Source of the DNA: JAQBFJ01 sp032123435
GTDB lineage: Bacteria > Verrucomicrobiota > Kiritimatiellia > UBA8416 > JAQBFJ01
Assembly (NCBI GenBank): GCA_032123435.1
Contig: JAQBFJ010000280.1
Location: forward strand, 1-12,313
Direction of reading: 5' to 3'
DNA length: 12,313 bases
Positions 1 to 6,132 of this stretch are shown here, piece after piece. The stretch's first letter is position 1. Each line of letters opens with the position of its first letter. Under the pieces are notes generated by a model, which made no database searches, was not told the origin of the DNA, and was given only the letters and a program-made list of their open reading frames with translations. Position numbers and translations under genes: made by a program.

Positions 1-51
1 GGGGACGCCCGTCTTCGCAAGGAAGCTTCGACGAGGCAAGCGAATGGTTAA
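1..51. repeat. Intergenic repeat module, copy 1
   Basis: The first 40 bases match 109-148 at 37 of 40 positions; differences are at 5, 28 and 39. The similarity continues with a one-base gap to a shared GGTTAA end. The two copies are 108 bases apart in direct orientation. No open frame of interest covers it. Its left boundary may lie outside the window. The function is unknown; it looks like a dispersed non-coding repeat rather than a gene fragment. Confidence 0.75.
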
Positions 52-62
52 GAAAGATATTC

Positions 63-82
63 ACCACGGAGTACACGGAGGC
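63..82. repeat. Dispersed ACCACGGAG-type repeat, left copy
   Basis: This 20-base stretch is identical to 5819-5838 except for one base (T72 versus C5828). It lies between the two copies of the 52-base repeat. The bases just before it (AAGAAAGATATTCACCAC, 50-67) recur in inverted orientation, with a one-base gap, at 6059-6075. From memory, tandem 'ACGGAG' intergenic repeats of this style occur in many environmental bacterial genomes; I cannot say what they do. Confidence 0.7.
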
Positions 83-108
83 GTCCTGCTTTGCTGATAA
101 GCTACGAA

Positions 109-160
109 GGGGGCGCCCGTCTTCGCAAGGAAGCTACGACGAGGCAGGCCGGGTGGTTAA
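109..160. repeat. Intergenic repeat module, copy 2, with palindromic start
   Basis: This is the second direct copy of the repeat at 1-51. Its start is embedded in a local palindrome: CGAAG (104-108) pairs with CTTCG (121-125) around the self-complementary GGGCGCCC (111-118), leaving a G-T and a G-G mismatch. The end (GCCGGGTGGTTAA) resembles 6054-6062 in the other intergenic region. It is non-coding as far as I can see. Confidence 0.7.
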
Positions 161-190
161 AATGCCCTGCAGATACATTACTTACCCAGC

Positions 191-220
191 ATTCCCTGTG
201 ATTCTCATGCAACATTTGGG
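191..220. repeat. 3'-end-associated repeat downstream of parA
   Basis: ATTCCCTGT (191-199) runs into a 22-base block (199-220) that matches 6107-6128 at 19 of 22 positions, all three differences being pyrimidine transitions. ATTCCCTGT itself recurs at 6076-6084. Relative to gene direction the block lies 32 bases past the parA stop, while its partner lies 4 bases past the fdhA stop. It is therefore a shared element in the 3' flank of both minus-strand operons, possibly involved in transcript ends; that role is inference. Confidence 0.65.
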
Positions 221-252
221 GTAGGCGTGTTACGGATGGGGTAGAGTCTGGA

Positions 253-1122
253 TCAGGGCTGTTCGTTCTGGATTTTGCCGATTGGGTCTGGTTGTTGCAG
301 GTCAGTGTCTATTGATAGACTTTCAGCTTCATTTTCCTTTTTAATGTTGGAGGTAACACGTCTGGTAAATTCTCTTGCGAAGAGTCTGTAGGCATTTGCT
401 CCTGACGAATTTACGTCGTACTGGATGATGGCCTGTCCGTAGCTGGGCGCTTCGCTGAGTCGTACATTACGTGGTATGACGGTACGGTACACTTTTTCTC
501 CAAAATGGCGGCGTACTTCCTTGACTACTTCAGGAGCCAGATTGATACGCCGGTCAAACATTGTCATGAGAATCCCTTCCAGTTCAATTCTGGGATTGGC
601 GTCTGATTCACGAAGCTGTTTGATGAGGCGCGTGATAACGCTTAATCCTTCAAGCGCGTAATACTCACATTGCATCGGCACTATAAGTGAATGAACTGCG
701 GCAAGTGCGTTCATTGTGAGGATGCCTAGAGACGGAGGGCAGTCAATAAAGATGAATGAATATATGTTTTGTTCAACTACTGGCGTGATTGCCTTGCTGA
801 AGCAATGAAGGTAACTTTCTGTTCGTGCAATATCTACTTCGGAACCGGCCAGGTCTAGCTCGGATGCTATGAGGTCAAGGTTTTCTATCGGAGTATGTTG
901 AATGAGTGGAATAGCGCTTCCTTGATTCAACATTGCGTGGTACAGGCTCATGCCCTGTCTTTGTGAAACGCCAAGCCCGCTTGTCGCGTTGCATTGCGGA
1001 TCAAGATCAATGACGAGTACTTTATTGCCAGTTTTTGCAAGACAGGCGGAGAGGTTGACGGCGGTTGTTGTCTTGCCGACGCCGCCTTTCTGGTTGGCGA
1101 TTGCTATGATTCGTGTTTTCAT
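253..1122 (-). CDS. parA: ParA/Soj-family partition ATPase
   Basis: This is a 289-residue MinD/ParA-type P-loop ATPase. It shows the deviant Walker A box KGGVGKTTT (12-20) with the signature lysine K12, the D39-L-D41-PQ switch, the Walker B strand FIFIDCPP with D127, and the Soj-like RLSEAPSYGQ motif. Family members bind DNA as ATP dimers and, with ParB, segregate chromosomes or plasmids. The core matches the usual length of about 255 residues. The last 30 or so residues are a polar, acidic, probably disordered tail. The start ATG overlaps the leuD stop as ATGA, so translation is probably coupled, and the nearby Shine-Dalgarno sequence is weak. No parB follows in the remaining 252 bases, which are repeats. 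The family call is firm; a role in chromosome segregation is inferred, and an orphan ParA positioning another cargo is possible. Confidence 0.93.
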   Translation of the reverse strand: MKTRIIAIANQKGGVGKTTTAVNLSACLAKTGNKVLVIDLDPQCNATSGLGVSQRQGMSLYHAMLNQGSAIPLIQHTPIENLDLIASELDLAGSEVDIARTESYLHCFSKAITPVVEQNIYSFIFIDCPPSLGILTMNALAAVHSLIVPMQCEYYALEGLSVITRLIKQLRESDANPRIELEGILMTMFDRRINLAPEVVKEVRRHFGEKVYRTVIPRNVRLSEAPSYGQAIIQYDVNSSGANAYRLFAREFTRRVTSNIKKENEAESLSIDTDLQQPDPIGKIQNEQP

Positions 1123-1667
1123 ATCATTTTCTCGTCATGTGCGTAAGCGAAAAGACCGCCTGCCTTTACAACGGGTCCTGCCGCGCCCAATGGTTTCAAT
1201 TCGAATGTACTACCAGACGTCATGTTGGTTATGAGGCATTCCTTCAAACTGATTTCAATATTGTCACCTGTCTTGAATAAGTCGCATAATCTCTGCTTGC
1301 TTTCAAGTGGATAAAGTTCACCTGTGGCCACGGCGTTTCTGAAAAAGATGCGGGCGTATGATTCAGCCACTACCGCCTGTGTTCCAGCGGCGCCCAAACA
1401 TACTGGTGCATGTTCGCGTGATGAGCCGCAACCGAAGTTCTTTCCTGCTATTATTACAGTGAAATCGGACTTTTCTTTGCCTGGCGCGACGAAGCGCAGG
1501 TGTTCATCGGGCAGACCTGACAAGGCGTAACTTCCCAGTTTGCGGTATTCTTCTGGTATTCCGGGAATTAGGGTCAGATATTTAGCAGGTATGATAAGAT
1601 CCGTGTCTATATTATCGCCCAGCACATATGTTCTGCCGGTTATGATATCATTATCAGCCTTTGCCAT
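1119..1667 (-). CDS. leuD: 3-isopropylmalate dehydratase small subunit
   Basis: The product is a 182-residue swivel-domain subunit of the aconitase superfamily. It partners LeuC to isomerise 2-isopropylmalate to 3-isopropylmalate in cytoplasmic leucine synthesis. Visible signatures are GDNIDTDLIIP near the N-terminus, the substrate-loop region KYLTLIPG, and GKNFGCGSSREHAPVCLGAAG followed by AESYARIFFRN. The YLTL loop and the GSYALSGLP segment resemble, from memory, the plant and chloroplast-type small subunit more than the YLRT loop of archaeal homoaconitases, which favours isopropylmalate as substrate. The ATG is preceded by AAGGATG at good spacing. It lies 29 bases after leuC and overlaps parA by four bases. 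Confidence in the family is high; the exact substrate is less certain because homoaconitase and related enzymes share this fold. Confidence 0.92.
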   Translation of the reverse strand: MAKADNDIITGRTYVLGDNIDTDLIIPAKYLTLIPGIPEEYRKLGSYALSGLPDEHLRFVAPGKEKSDFTVIIAGKNFGCGSSREHAPVCLGAAGTQAVVAESYARIFFRNAVATGELYPLESKQRLCDLFKTGDNIEISLKECLITNMTSGSTFELKPLGAAGPVVKAGGLFAYAHDEKMI

Positions 1668-1696
1668 TATTACATCCTTTTCTGTGCATCGTTATT

Positions 1697-2995
1697 CTAC
1701 ATGAAATCGCGGGGATCGGTTATTTGGCCTGTAATCGCGGATGCCGCCGTGGTAAGCGGCGACGCCAGATAAATTGATGCCTGTTTTGATCCCATGCGAT
1801 TAACAAAGTTCCTGTTTGTCGTGCTTATTATCACTTCTTTGCCATGGGCTCTTCCAAAAGTATCTTCAGGCCCGCCCAGACAGGCCGCGCAGGAAGGTGG
1901 TGCTATATCCTTACAGCCTGCTTCGGCAAAAACTTCGAGAAGAGATTTGCCATCTATTGTTTCACGCAGCAGGTTTTCAGCCACTTCAGCTGTGGCGGGT
2001 ACGAGGAATGTATCGATCTTGACCTTCTGTCCCTTTAATATTTTCGCAGCCATTATGAAATCGGTCAACTTGCCGCCGGTGCATGATCCTATATAAGCGC
2101 GATCTAATTTCACGTTTGATCTCTCGCGAGCGGGAGCGTAATTCGACGGCAGGTGTGGTTCGGCGACGCATGGCACGAAGGATGAAACATCATAATTGTG
2201 GATTTTTGCTGGTTTAGCGTCTTTGTCCCCGTGCACTTGATTTAACGGTTCTTTTGTCCTGGCGTTCAGGTAGTTCATGGTCGTCTTGTCAGGTTCCATG
2301 ATGCCGTTTTTCGCGCCTGCTTCAATTGCCATATTACATATGGTCATGCGTTCTTCCATGTTGAGTGCATTGATTGCTTCACCCTGGAATTCCATGGCGC
2401 AATAAGTTGCGCCATCCACGCCTATGTCCCCGATAATACGGAGTATTATATCCTTGGCGGCGACATAATCCGGAAGAATACCATTCAGAATAAAGCGGAG
2501 CGTTTCAGGCACCTTGATCAGTAGTTTGCCGGTGCCCATGACAAAAGCAGCATCCGTATTGCCTATACCGGTGGCAAATGCGCCGAACGCGCCATGTGTG
2601 CATGTGTGCGAATCGGTTCCGAATATCACCTCGCCTGGCTTGACGTGGCCCTCCTCCGGCAGTGCGACATGACAGACGCCCTTGTAACGTGGTGTACCAA
2701 CATCGTAATAATGGGGCAGGTTCTGTTCTTTCGCGAACGCCCGCAGAATATCGATGTTTCTTTGAGCCATTTTGTCAGCGGTGAATATATAATGATCCGG
2801 TATTATAACAACCTTAGCGGGATTCCATACCTTGGCGTCAACGCCGAATTTGTCCTTGAATATGTCGATCGTGCCCGGGCCGCACACGTCATGCGTAAGC
2901 AGTATATCGGCGTTGACCCAGATATTATCGCCGGGTATAACGCTGTTTTTATCTGCAGCGCGAGCAAGTATCTTCTCTGTAATGGTTGCGCCCAT
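1697..2995 (-). CDS. leuC: 3-isopropylmalate dehydratase large subunit
   Basis: The product is a 432-residue catalytic subunit of the LeuC/homoaconitase type, the shorter class close to 420 residues. It carries the [4Fe-4S] cluster used for dehydration and rehydration. The three cluster cysteines are visible as C305 (GSCTGG), C369 and C372 (SCAACLGG). The active-site strand GTDSHTCTHGAFGAF spans 127-140, and NRNFVNRMG lies near 395-402. The ATG at 2995 is preceded by GGAG at suitable spacing. It sits between the unknown protein (39 bases upstream) and leuD (29 bases downstream), giving a complete two-subunit enzyme. leuA and leuB are not in the window, so the rest of the pathway must lie elsewhere. 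Homoaconitase-type activity cannot be excluded from sequence alone. Confidence 0.93.
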   Translation of the reverse strand: MGATITEKILARAADKNSVIPGDNIWVNADILLTHDVCGPGTIDIFKDKFGVDAKVWNPAKVVIIPDHYIFTADKMAQRNIDILRAFAKEQNLPHYYDVGTPRYKGVCHVALPEEGHVKPGEVIFGTDSHTCTHGAFGAFATGIGNTDAAFVMGTGKLLIKVPETLRFILNGILPDYVAAKDIILRIIGDIGVDGATYCAMEFQGEAINALNMEERMTICNMAIEAGAKNGIMEPDKTTMNYLNARTKEPLNQVHGDKDAKPAKIHNYDVSSFVPCVAEPHLPSNYAPARERSNVKLDRAYIGSCTGGKLTDFIMAAKILKGQKVKIDTFLVPATAEVAENLLRETIDGKSLLEVFAEAGCKDIAPPSCAACLGGPEDTFGRAHGKEVIISTTNRNFVNRMGSKQASIYLASPLTTAASAITGQITDPRDFM

Positions 2996-3034
2996 AAATC
3001 AATTATTCTCCGGACTTTGCTTTTGTTGATGAGG

Positions 3035-3730
3035 CTATTTGTTTTTGACTAGCGAGAAGAAGCGGTCCTCGTATTCCTCGAAAAGATTATAAGTCCGCAG
3101 TTTCTTGGCTAAAGCGTTGATAAGATGCCTGTGTTTGGTTGCTGTTTCGAATGAAACTTCTATCTCCTCTCGAATTCCGCGCGGCACTCCGCGGTCATCA
3201 TCGAACAGATGACGTTGTTTGAGTTGTTGAATGTTTGTTCCTGCCGAGGTGAGCATTACCTGCAGAAACAATTTTATGAGACACACATCCCAGGGGCTGT
3301 CAACACCAACGACAACCGCGGCTAACGGATCACTCTTTGTGGTGACGTCGGATTTTACCCGGTCAACTACTGTTTGCATATTGTCGGAAACAACGTGTTC
3401 GCTGAATGATTGTTGTTTCAGTGTATAGCCGTATTGGAGAATATGTAATGTTGATTTATTTTCCTTTAACCAATCGAGATACTTACCGGCCTGTTCGCCG
3501 AAACCTTCCAGAAGGGTCTGGGTGTAAGCGTCAGGTGCGATGATTTTGGGTTGGCTGAACTGCATCCTGCCCTCCCTTATACGGATTTGATCGACATTAT
3601 CCATCAGTTCGCTCACGAGATGGTAATTGATCACTGTCGTTCCGAAAGTTTCAAGGTGCTGTTTAGGCATCAAGATTACTTCCGTATTGTTGACGGCGTA
3701 CCAAAAATCAAATGGATCTCTTTCTTTCAT
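3035..3730 (-). CDS. Conserved hypothetical protein, first gene of leuCD-parA operon
   Basis: The product is a soluble, mostly helical-looking protein of 231 residues with no signal peptide or membrane segment and no motif I can assign to a function. The opening DPFDFWYAVNNTEVILMP, followed by LETFGTTVINYHLVSELMD, looks strongly constrained. I recall similar N-termini in uncharacterised proteins of Verrucomicrobia-like bacteria, but cannot verify this. A charged C-terminal third (RGIREEIEVSFETA through LFEEYEDRFFSLVK) may form helices. The ATG start has no clear Shine-Dalgarno. I kept it because no stronger start precedes the conserved segment. It is 39 bases upstream of leuC on the same strand, so co-transcription is likely, but a link to leucine synthesis is unproven. 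Confidence 0.8.
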   Translation of the reverse strand: MKERDPFDFWYAVNNTEVILMPKQHLETFGTTVINYHLVSELMDNVDQIRIREGRMQFSQPKIIAPDAYTQTLLEGFGEQAGKYLDWLKENKSTLHILQYGYTLKQQSFSEHVVSDNMQTVVDRVKSDVTTKSDPLAAVVVGVDSPWDVCLIKLFLQVMLTSAGTNIQQLKQRHLFDDDRGVPRGIREEIEVSFETATKHRHLINALAKKLRTYNLFEEYEDRFFSLVKNK

Positions 3731-3944
3731 AATTCAGAATAAGAATTAATAAATGAAAGTGAGGAAGAACAAAAGCATTTTTTCAGGTTATTAAAAATGG
3801 TGATGCGTAAAACGAGGGCGAGACACGTCGAAATCGGGTTCCGAGGCAAGTCCTTGAGATGGTGTAAGATACACGCTCGCAGTAGATTTTTCATGAATAA
3901 TGCGCGCTAAACTCGCCCGCTTTAAACTGTAGTAAGGATATCAA

Positions 3945-5759
3945 ATGCATTCCCGAAACTTGAGAAATATTGCGATTATAGCACACGTGGATCATGGCAA
4001 GACCACGCTGGTCGATGAAATACTTAAACAGGCCAACCTGTTCAAGAAACATGAACTGATTCGCGAATGCTTTCTCGACAGTAATGACCTCGAACGCGAA
4101 CGCGGAATCACTATCCTGTCCAAAAATATCAGCGTCGAATATCGCGGCGCTAAAATCAATATAATCGATACTCCCGGCCATAGCGATTTTGCCGGTCAGG
4201 TGGAACGTGTTTTGAAGCTGGCCGATGGTGTGCTCCTGCTCGTGGACGCGGCTGAAGGCACAATGCCACAGACCCGTTTCGTTCTGATGAAGGCACTCGC
4301 GCTGAACCTGAAACCACTGGTCATAATAAATAAGGTCGATAAGAAGGATGCGCGGCCGGACCATGTACATGAAATGATTTTCGACCTGTTCATGGAACTG
4401 GGAGCCAGCGATATCCAGCTTGATTTTCCGATACTCTATGCCAGCGGCAAAGAAGGCTGGGTTGCAAGATCGCTCACGGAAGAACGCCTATCAATCCTCC
4501 CGTTGATGGACGCGATTCTGGAACATATACCACCCCCACCCCGGTTCGAAGGACCGGTCCAGATGCAGGTGGCAACATTGGGTTTCTCGGATTATGTCGG
4601 ACGAATAGGGATCGGCCGCGTGTTCCGCGGTTCTCTTGACCTCAGATCACCACTTGTCCATATCAATAAGATGGGCATAATTAAATCTGTCCAGATCAAG
4701 CAGTTGTTTACCTTTGAAGGACTTGAACAGCAGGAAACCGATCATGTGCCGTGTGGCGATATCTGCGCGATTGTCGGTATCAGTAATATTGATATAGGCG
4801 ATACAATCGCTGACGCCGAACATCCGGAAGCACTGCCTCCCATCAGTCTTGAGGAACCAACCATCTCTATGATCTTTCGCGCCAATGATTCACCATTTTA
4901 TGGGAAGGAAGGCAAATACGTCAGCAGTCGTCATCTGCTCGAACGACTCCTGCGCGAAGCGGAACGGGATACGGCTTTGCGCGTGGAAACAATTGGCGGC
5001 GAGTCGTTCAAGATCAGCGGACGCGGAGTGTTGCATTTATCGATCCTGATCGAAAATATGCGGCGTGAAGGTTTTGAAATGACCGCATCTCAGCCGCATG
5101 TAATCTTTCATGAACGGGATGGCATAAAGGAAGAACCTATTGAAGTACTTGTCGTGGACGTACCGGATGAGTATGCCGGCAAGGTAATCGAACTGGTTGG
5201 TACAAGACGCGGCGAAATGACGCGCATGGATCAGTTCGGCACGCGTAAGATGCTGGAATTCAATATTCCGACCCGCGGCGTGATAGGACTCCGCAGTAAA
5301 TTGCTCATGTCAACTGCAGGCGAAGCGGTGATATCACACCAGTTCATTCATTACGCGCCATTCATGGGTCCAATAGCCCAGCGCAATAACGGCGTAATGA
5401 TCAGTATGGCCAATGGCAATGCGGCGGCATTCGCGATTGATGCGCTCCAGCGGCGTGGTCAGTTCTTCATCGAGCCCGGAGATAACTGTTATGAAGGTAT
5501 GATTGTCGGCTCACATTGTATGGACTCCGATCTTGTCGTTAACGTACAGAAGGGCAAGCAATTGACAAACATGCGCGCTTCAGGTTCGGATCGGAATATG
5601 AAAATCACGCCGCCTATACGCCTTAGCCTGGAAGAGGCACTGGAATATATTGACGATGACGAACTGGTTGAAGCAACCCCACTCCATATTCGTTTGCGCA
5701 AAAAACTCCTGACGGAACATGAACGGAAACGGGCGCGGCGCATACCGGACATCACATAG
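3945..5759 (+). CDS. typA: Translational GTPase TypA/BipA
   Basis: This is a full-length 604-residue ribosome-associated GTPase of the EF-G/LepA group. It binds 70S ribosomes or assembling 50S subunits and matters under stress and cold. The GTP-binding boxes are all present: AHVDHGKT (13-20), RERGITI (51-57), DTPGH (75-79), NKVD (129-132) and SGK (167-169). Domain II, the EF-G-like domains III and V, and the BipA-specific C-terminal domain follow. The C-terminal domain includes GVIGLRSKLL, YEGMIVG and the Lys/Arg-rich end KKLLTEHERKRARR. The ATG is supported by AAGGA at 3934-3938, six bases upstream. It is monocistronic here, divergent from the leu operon and convergent with the fdh operon. 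No truncation or missing residue is seen. Confidence 0.97.
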   Translation: MHSRNLRNIAIIAHVDHGKTTLVDEILKQANLFKKHELIRECFLDSNDLERERGITILSKNISVEYRGAKINIIDTPGHSDFAGQVERVLKLADGVLLLVDAAEGTMPQTRFVLMKALALNLKPLVIINKVDKKDARPDHVHEMIFDLFMELGASDIQLDFPILYASGKEGWVARSLTEERLSILPLMDAILEHIPPPPRFEGPVQMQVATLGFSDYVGRIGIGRVFRGSLDLRSPLVHINKMGIIKSVQIKQLFTFEGLEQQETDHVPCGDICAIVGISNIDIGDTIADAEHPEALPPISLEEPTISMIFRANDSPFYGKEGKYVSSRHLLERLLREAERDTALRVETIGGESFKISGRGVLHLSILIENMRREGFEMTASQPHVIFHERDGIKEEPIEVLVVDVPDEYAGKVIELVGTRRGEMTRMDQFGTRKMLEFNIPTRGVIGLRSKLLMSTAGEAVISHQFIHYAPFMGPIAQRNNGVMISMANGNAAAFAIDALQRRGQFFIEPGDNCYEGMIVGSHCMDSDLVVNVQKGKQLTNMRASGSDRNMKITPPIRLSLEEALEYIDDDELVEATPLHIRLRKKLLTEHERKRARRIPDIT

Positions 5760-5818
5760 AACATTGCACCGGTTAAAAACGAGGCAGATGCACGGCGGCG
5801 TGAGAAGAAGAGCATTTT

Positions 5819-5838
5819 ACCACGGAGCACACGGAGGC
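5819..5838. repeat. Dispersed ACCACGGAG-type repeat, right copy
   Basis: It matches 63-82 at 19 of 20 bases. It is preceded by AAGAAGAG (5804-5811), which resembles the AAGAAAGA run before the left copy, and followed by another CACGGAG unit (5839-5845), so the module is internally repetitive. It lies 59 bases past the typA stop. Confidence 0.7.
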
Positions 5839-5861
5839 ACGGAGCAATACAGAGAAGAGAG

Positions 5862-5901
5862 TTGATTTAATTCGGAAACGAGTGTTTCAAAATTAAATCA
5901 A
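5862..5901. repeat. 40-base AT-rich palindrome (hairpin)
   Basis: TTGATTTAATT (5862-5872) is the perfect complement of AATTAAATCAA (5891-5901). Inside it, GAAAC (5875-5879) pairs with GTTTC (5884-5888), leaving a CG/AA internal mismatch and a GAGT loop. The symmetry makes 16 pairs in 40 bases. It could be a bidirectional terminator-like or mRNA-stabilising hairpin between convergent genes, a protein-binding palindrome, or the core of a small mobile repeat. The sequence does not decide among these. Confidence 0.75.
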
Positions 5902-5950
5902 TACTTTGCATGTTGGAGGAGATGAGGTTGTCTCGGAGGTTTACTCCCTG

Positions 5951-6011
5951 AGGACAACGTTGCATCAAATCATGGATTGCTCATGCAATACAGGATTTGA
6001 TGTAACATCCT
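5951..6011. repeat. Long imperfect hairpin between typA and fdhA
   Basis: GTTGCATCAAATC (5959-5971) pairs with GATTTGATGTAAC (5994-6006) over 13 positions with a single G-T. Further in, TG/CA and then ATTGC (5976-5980) with GCAAT (5985-5989) close a TCAT loop, flanked by A-G and G-A mismatches. AGGA (5951-5954) and TCCT (6008-6011) extend the base across a small bulge. This is too much pairing for chance in 61 bases. There is no T-run, so it is not a textbook terminator. Confidence 0.7.
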
Positions 6012-6024
6012 GTCTTCTGATTCT

Positions 6025-6049
6025 CCGCTTCCTCGGGAACTCGAGGCGG
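6025..6049. repeat. GC-rich hairpin followed by repeat fragment
   Basis: CCTCG (6031-6035) pairs with CGAGG (6042-6046) around a GGAACT loop, and CCG (6025-6027) can pair with CGG (6047-6049) across a three-base bulge. It abuts the GGGGACGCC segment that resembles the start of the left-edge repeat. Confidence 0.5.
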
Positions 6050-6075
6050 GGACGCCGGGTGGTGAATATCTTCTT
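6047..6075. repeat. Rearranged fragment of the left-edge repeats
   Basis: GGGGACGCC near 6048-6056 equals the first nine bases of the window. It then joins directly to GGGTGGT, as at the end of the copy at 109-160, as if the middle were deleted. Overlapping this, 6059-6075 is the reverse complement of the AAGAAAGATATTCACCAC stretch at 50-67 with one base missing. The repeat family is therefore present here as a mosaic. Confidence 0.55.
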
Positions 6076-6106
6076 ATTCCCTGTCCGCGTCTCTGGCCAT
6101 CCTTAC

Positions 6107-6128
6107 TGATTTTCATGCAATATTCGGG
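6107..6128. repeat. 3'-end-associated repeat downstream of fdhA
   Basis: This 22-base block matches 199-220 at 19 positions, with transitions only. It starts 4 bases beyond the fdhA stop, reading in the fdhA direction. Together with the gene end it also forms an inverted repeat: TTCATG (6112-6117) and CATGAA (6134-6139), the latter covering the last codons and stop of fdhA. The companion motif ATTCCCTGT is at 6076-6084, separated here by 22 bases but contiguous in the left copy. Confidence 0.65.
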
Positions 6129-6132
6129 CTAT

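Larger units (their letters stand above)
5760..6132. other. Convergent intergenic region with hairpins and repeat modules
   Basis: This 373-base stretch lies between the 3' ends of typA and fdhA. It holds an ACCACGGAG repeat (5819-5838), a long AT-rich palindrome (5862-5901), a second long hairpin (5951-6011), a GC-rich hairpin (6025-6049), an inverted fragment of the left-edge repeat (6059-6075) and a 3'-end-associated block (6107-6128). No credible gene is present: the one small open frame (5906-6109, plus) has no Shine-Dalgarno and cuts across the hairpins. None of the hairpins is followed by a clear run of T in either direction. Confidence 0.7.

Noticed and set aside
164..259. GCCCTG and CAGGGC as a terminator stem after parA
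   Set aside because: The arms are six bases long with an 84-base gap and no T-run; this is not a credible terminator.
3889..3899. TTTCATGAATA, seen also near 6129-6139 (inverted) and 11435-11445
   Set aside because: Eleven AT-rich bases recurring three times, once across a start codon and once across a stop codon, is not enough to call a repeat without a genome-wide count.
3891..4370. Open frame of 159 codons on the minus strand
   Set aside because: It is antisense to the GTP-binding domain of typA, where all GTPase boxes are intact; it is a codon-bias shadow.
5906..6109. Small open frame of 67 codons in the typA-fdhA intergenic region
   Set aside because: It runs through two hairpins and a repeat fragment, and its Cys/Arg/Ser-rich product has no family look. 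It is better explained as repeat DNA.
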